NCBI GenBank assembly: GCA_016936035.1 | Contig: JAFGPU010000006.1 | Coordinates: forward strand, 1-8,710 | Direction of reading: 5' to 3' | From: Acidimicrobiales bacterium | GTDB lineage: Bacteria > Actinomycetota > Acidimicrobiia > Acidimicrobiales > VFJN01 | DNA: 8,710 nucleotides | Part shown: positions 6,271 through 8,710 of the stretch, one piece after another | Position numbering within the stretch: position 1 is the stretch's first letter | How the letters are laid out: every line of letters starts with the position of its first letter | The notes under the pieces: model-generated | What the model saw: only the letters and a program-made list of their open reading frames with translations | The model's database searches: none | Told to the model about the DNA's origin: nothing | Translations under genes and position numbers: made by a program

Positions 6271-7242
6271 TCAGGGCTCGGGCACCGGGCACGCGGCGAC
6301 CTCGTCGGTCGGCAGCGCATCCACGCCGGGCTGTCCGGGCCCGCGCCGGCCCGCGGCTGCGGGCACCCGCGCCACCGCCACCGGTTCGAGCGGCGCCTCG
6401 CGCCGGGTCGCCAGCACCGAACCGACCAGGATGAGCGCGAAGCCCGCGCCGGTGGCGAGGGTGACCCGCTCGTCCAGCACCAGCACGCCCAGCACGAGCG
6501 CCACGGCCGGGTTGACGTAGGTGAACACCGTGGCCCGGGCCGGGCCCACCTCGGCGATGAGCCGGAAGAAGACGAGGAACGCGAGCGCCGTGCACACCAC
6601 GCCGAGGCCGAGCACCGACAGCACCGTGTCGGCGCCCGGCGCCGCGGCGGGCCACTGGGCCGCGGCCACCGGCGAGTAGAGGACGGCCGTGATGGCCAGC
6701 GACGCGGCGACGACCCCGAGGCTGGGCAGGTGCGACAGGTGGCGGGCCAGGATGAGCGGCCCCAGCGCGTAGAAGACGGCGACGAGGCCGACGGCGGCGA
6801 CGGCCGCGGTGCTCGACGACTCGACGTCGAAGCCGACGAGGAGGGCGACCCCGGCGAAGCCGACGAGCAGGCCGGCGAACCGGCGTGCCCCCATCGTCTC
6901 GTGCCCGGTGATCTTGACCAGGGCGGCCCCCACCAGGGGGACGGCGGCGACGAGGAGGCCGGTCAGCGAGCTCGAGAGGTCCTGCTCCGCGTAGCCGAGC
7001 AGCACCCAGGGCAGGCAGATCTCGATGACCGTGTAGGCGAGCAACGGGCGCCAGTACGGCACCAGCGGTCGGAGCAGGCCGCGCGCCGCCGCCAGCGGCA
7101 GCAGCATGACAGTCGCCAGCCCGGTGCGTGCGAACACGAGCGTGGCCGGCGAGAGGTCTTCGACGGCGACCTTGATCAGCAGGTAGGGGATGCCCCAGAT
7201 GAACCCCATCGCCAGGAACAGCGCCCATCCTCGTCGCGACAT
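6271..7242 (-). CDS. EamA/DMT-superfamily membrane transporter
   Basis: A 323-residue inner-membrane protein of the drug/metabolite transporter superfamily, probably an exporter of small metabolites or amino acids. About ten hydrophobic helices are visible in two EamA repeats of five: roughly residues 7-26, 33-52, 66-84, 92-110 and 120-138, then 143-165, 174-194, 206-228, 236-256 and 262-279. The first repeat opens with the typical FIWGIPYLLIKVAV. The second ends with NPAVALVLGVLVLDERVT (244-261), where the conserved acidic E of the family sits after the ninth helix. A Pro/Ala-rich soluble tail of about 45 residues follows. The substrate cannot be told from sequence. The start ATG is backed by a strong ribosome-binding site. 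It lies 75 bp downstream of the peptide-transporter ATPase gene on the same strand and may be partly co-transcribed, but nothing in its sequence links it to peptide uptake. Confidence 0.9.
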   Translation of the reverse strand: MSRRGWALFLAMGFIWGIPYLLIKVAVEDLSPATLVFARTGLATVMLLPLAAARGLLRPLVPYWRPLLAYTVIEICLPWVLLGYAEQDLSSSLTGLLVAAVPLVGAALVKITGHETMGARRFAGLLVGFAGVALLVGFDVESSSTAAVAAVGLVAVFYALGPLILARHLSHLPSLGVVAASLAITAVLYSPVAAAQWPAAAPGADTVLSVLGLGVVCTALAFLVFFRLIAEVGPARATVFTYVNPAVALVLGVLVLDERVTLATGAGFALILVGSVLATRREAPLEPVAVARVPAAAGRRGPGQPGVDALPTDEVAACPVPEP

Positions 7243-7244
7243 CT

Positions 7245-7252
7245 CACCTCCC
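7245..7252 (-). promoter_or_regulatory. Strong Shine-Dalgarno of the EamA gene
   Basis: On the minus strand the bases read GGAGGTGA, then G, then the ATG at 7242. This is an extended match to the anti-Shine-Dalgarno end of 16S rRNA and the strongest such site in the window. It fixes the start and indicates translation independent of the upstream ATPase gene. Confidence 0.75.
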
Positions 7253-7317
7253 GGGCCTCGGCAGCTGCCTGTGGTCGCAGCGCATCCTGGCAGCCGATCG
7301 CCGCAGGGTCACCCGGG

Positions 7318-8388
7318 TTACGGTGGCGGCGACCCGGCGCCGGCCTCGTCACCGGCGTGGACCGGGGTGCCGACCACGCCGTGCAGGTGGCAGGCGGCCA
7401 GGTGGCCACCGCCGGTGTCCTGCAGGGCCGGGTCGACCTCGGGGCACGGCTCGAACACCTCGGGGCAGCGGGTGCGGAACCGGCAGCCGCTCGGTGGGGC
7501 GCTGGGGCTGGGGACGTCGCCCTCGAGGACGATGCGCTGCCGGGCCCGCTCGGCCGGCGGGTCGGGCAGGGGGACCGCCGACAGCAGCGCCCGGGTGTAG
7601 GGATGGGCGGGATCGGCGGCGACCTGGGCGTTGGCGCCCACCTCGACGATGCGGCCCAGGTACATCACCGCGATGCGGTCACTCACGTGCTGCACGGCCG
7701 CCAGGTCGTGGGCGATGAAGAGGTAGGTGAGGCCGAGCTCGCGCTGGAGCCGATCGAGCAGGTTCAGCACCTGGGCCTGGATCGACACGTCGAGCGAGGC
7801 GATGGGCTCGTCGCACACGATCAGGTCGGGCTCGCCGGCCAGGGCGCGGGCGATGCCCACCCGCTGCCGTTGCCCACCGGACAGCTCGTGCGGCCGCCGC
7901 CCCCGGAACGACGGGTCGAGGCCCACCAGGCCGAGCAGCTCGTCGACCCGGTCCCGGCGGGCGCTGCGCCCGGGGTGCAGGCCGTGCACCTCGAGCGGCT
8001 CGGCGACGATGCGGCCGATGGTCTGGCGCGGGTCGAGCGAGGCGTAGGGGTCCTGGAACACCATGGCGACGCGCCGCCGTAGCGCGCGCAGGCCGCGGCG
8101 GCCCAGAGCCGACACGTCGGTGCCGTCGAGCTCGATGCGGCCGGCGGTCGGCTCGACCAGGCGGAGCAGCGCCGACCCCAGCGTCGACTTGCCGCACCCC
8201 GACTCGCCGACCAGGCCCAGCGTCTCGCCCCGGCGCACCTCGATGTCGACCCCGTCCACCGCACGCACAGGCGGCCCGCCGCGGTTCGGGAAGTGCACGT
8301 GCAGGCCCTCGGCGCGCAGCAGCACGTCGCCCGCCGGAGGTCCCGGGGGGCCCGGGGGCATCGGCTCGGTCGTCGCCTCGTCGCTCAC
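7318..8388 (-). CDS. Oligopeptide/dipeptide ABC transporter ATP-binding protein (OppF/DppF type)
   Basis: Second ATPase subunit of an Opp/Dpp-type importer, 356 residues, which pairs with the ATPase encoded just upstream to drive peptide or related solute uptake at the cytoplasmic membrane. Motifs appear in order: Walker [10 protein letters not shown] (61-69), Q-loop Gln112 in [12 protein letters not shown], signature LSGGQRQR (169-176), Walker B LIVCDEP (189-195), D-loop SLD (198-200) and H-loop His227. The C-terminal oligopeptide-transporter extension begins at [12 protein letters not shown] (262-273) and keeps four cysteines, Cys302, Cys308, Cys315 and Cys333, the pattern thought to hold an iron-sulfur cluster in some OppD/DppD-like proteins. 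The start is GTG at 8388, whose GTGA overlaps the upstream stop codon; GAGGA (8398-8402) lies nine bases before it. The N-terminal 20 residues are Pro/Gly-rich and come from a run of G/C homopolymers. The transported ligand is unknown. Confidence 0.94.
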   Translation of the reverse strand: MSDEATTEPMPPGPPGPPAGDVLLRAEGLHVHFPNRGGPPVRAVDGVDIEVRRGETLGLVGESGCGKSTLGSALLRLVEPTAGRIELDGTDVSALGRRGLRALRRRVAMVFQDPYASLDPRQTIGRIVAEPLEVHGLHPGRSARRDRVDELLGLVGLDPSFRGRRPHELSGGQRQRVGIARALAGEPDLIVCDEPIASLDVSIQAQVLNLLDRLQRELGLTYLFIAHDLAAVQHVSDRIAVMYLGRIVEVGANAQVAADPAHPYTRALLSAVPLPDPPAERARQRIVLEGDVPSPSAPPSGCRFRTRCPEVFEPCPEVDPALQDTGGGHLAACHLHGVVGTPVHAGDEAGAGSPPP

Positions 8389-8710
8389 GCCGGCCCGTCC
8401 TCGGTGGCCGGCGGGGCGGGCGCGACCGGGTCGAGGTCGTAGAAGGTGGCTACCCGGTGCCGCACGGCGTCGGTCGCCCCCGTGGCGGCCGGCCGGAGCG
8501 GCGGCACCTCGACCGCGCACCGGGGGTCGCCGCGCACCGAGCAGCGCGGGTAGAACGCGCAGCCTGGGGGCAATGAGACCGGGTCGGGGGGCAGTCCGGG
8601 GATGACCGCCAGGTCGCGCCGCGCGCCTGCCGCGCCGCCGAGCACCGGCAGCGACGCGAGCAGGCCGCGGGTGTAGGGGTGCTGCGGCCGGGCGTAGAGC
8701 TCGTCGACGG
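8385..8710 (-). CDS. Oligopeptide/dipeptide ABC transporter ATP-binding protein (OppD/DppD type), C-terminal 107 residues; gene runs off the right edge
   Basis: Only the C-terminal extension of the first ATPase subunit is in the window. It opens [20 protein letters not shown], with the HPYT block that defines the oligopeptide-transporter C-terminal domain, then GLPPDP and the cysteine-rich [17 protein letters not shown]. Three of the usual four cysteines are present. Where the fourth is expected (compare AACHLH in the downstream paralogue) the sequence reads VATFYDLD, with Thr encoded by ACC at 8445-8447. The ATP-binding core, and so the Walker motifs, lies beyond the edge. The stop codon overlaps the next gene's start as GTGA, so the two ATPases are very probably translationally coupled. 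Permease and solute-binding-protein genes would be expected further right. The family call is firm from the HPYT and Cys pattern and from the neighbour. Confidence 0.9.
   Translation of the reverse strand, partial: VDELYARPQHPYTRGLLASLPVLGGAAGARRDLAVIPGLPPDPVSLPPGCAFYPRCSVRGDPRCAVEVPPLRPAATGATDAVRHRVATFYDLDPVAPAPPATEDGPA

Noticed and set aside
4161..6320. 719-codon open frame on the minus strand across cysS and the start of the oxidase gene
   Set aside because: It lies opposite an intact cysteinyl-tRNA synthetase and in another frame of the oxidase. Its composition is that of a shadow frame, with no domain.
7243..7317. Terminator or promoter between the OppF/DppF-type gene and EamA
   Set aside because: Only a six-base GCTGCC/GGCAGC pairing with a 19-base loop and short palindromes are present, and no clear -10/-35 pair. 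This is not enough to call either.
5497..8082. 861-codon open frame on the plus strand over cysS, EamA and the transporter ATPase
   Set aside because: It runs in a wrong frame of cysS and then antisense to two recognisable genes, with Arg/Pro/Thr-rich and then Asp/Gly/Glu-rich low-information sequence. The length comes only from stop-codon scarcity.
1..8710. CRISPR array, tRNA/rRNA genes, intact insertion sequence, prophage or defence genes
   Set aside because: I saw no spaced direct repeats, cloverleaf-like segments, transposase or integrase motifs, or known defence domains on either strand.

Overview
The window is about 70% G+C DNA from a bacterium. The gene content and style point to a high-GC actinomycete, possibly of the Acidimicrobiia: a type-2 (archaeal/Rickettsia-like) valyl-tRNA synthetase, strong third-position G/C bias, GTG starts, and several genes with no Shine-Dalgarno but a TAnnnT hexamer just before the start codon. 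The phylum is a fair inference. The class is only a guess.

Layout, left to right. (1) The N-terminal 444 residues of valS run leftward off the left edge. (2) An 880-bp gap without an intact gene holds a possible gene remnant (about 1500-1882) and a perfect 18-bp inverted repeat (2017-2068). (3) A PAPS-dependent sulfotransferase (+) converges on (4) a secreted or membrane-anchored multicopper oxidase (-); a bidirectional-terminator-like hairpin lies between them. (5) cysS (+) is divergent from the oxidase and shares a 125-bp promoter region with it. (6) A 10-TM EamA/DMT-family exporter (-) converges on cysS with a 7-bp gap. (7) The last two genes of an oligopeptide/dipeptide (Opp/Dpp-type) ABC transporter operon (-) overlap by GTGA; the upstream ATPase gene runs off the right edge.

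The neighbourhood looks like ordinary chromosomal housekeeping and transport genes that are mostly functionally unrelated. The one true operon is the pair of transporter ATPases, whose permease and binding-protein genes probably lie beyond the right edge. EamA is read in the same direction but has its own strong ribosome-binding site. I see no defence system, CRISPR array, intact mobile element, prophage or RNA gene.

The points most worth a second look are the long inverted repeat and gene remnant in the 1335-2217 gap, the apparently leaderless promoters of valS, cysS and the oxidase, and the loss of one conserved C-terminal cysteine in the upstream transporter ATPase. I found no convincing previously undescribed system.
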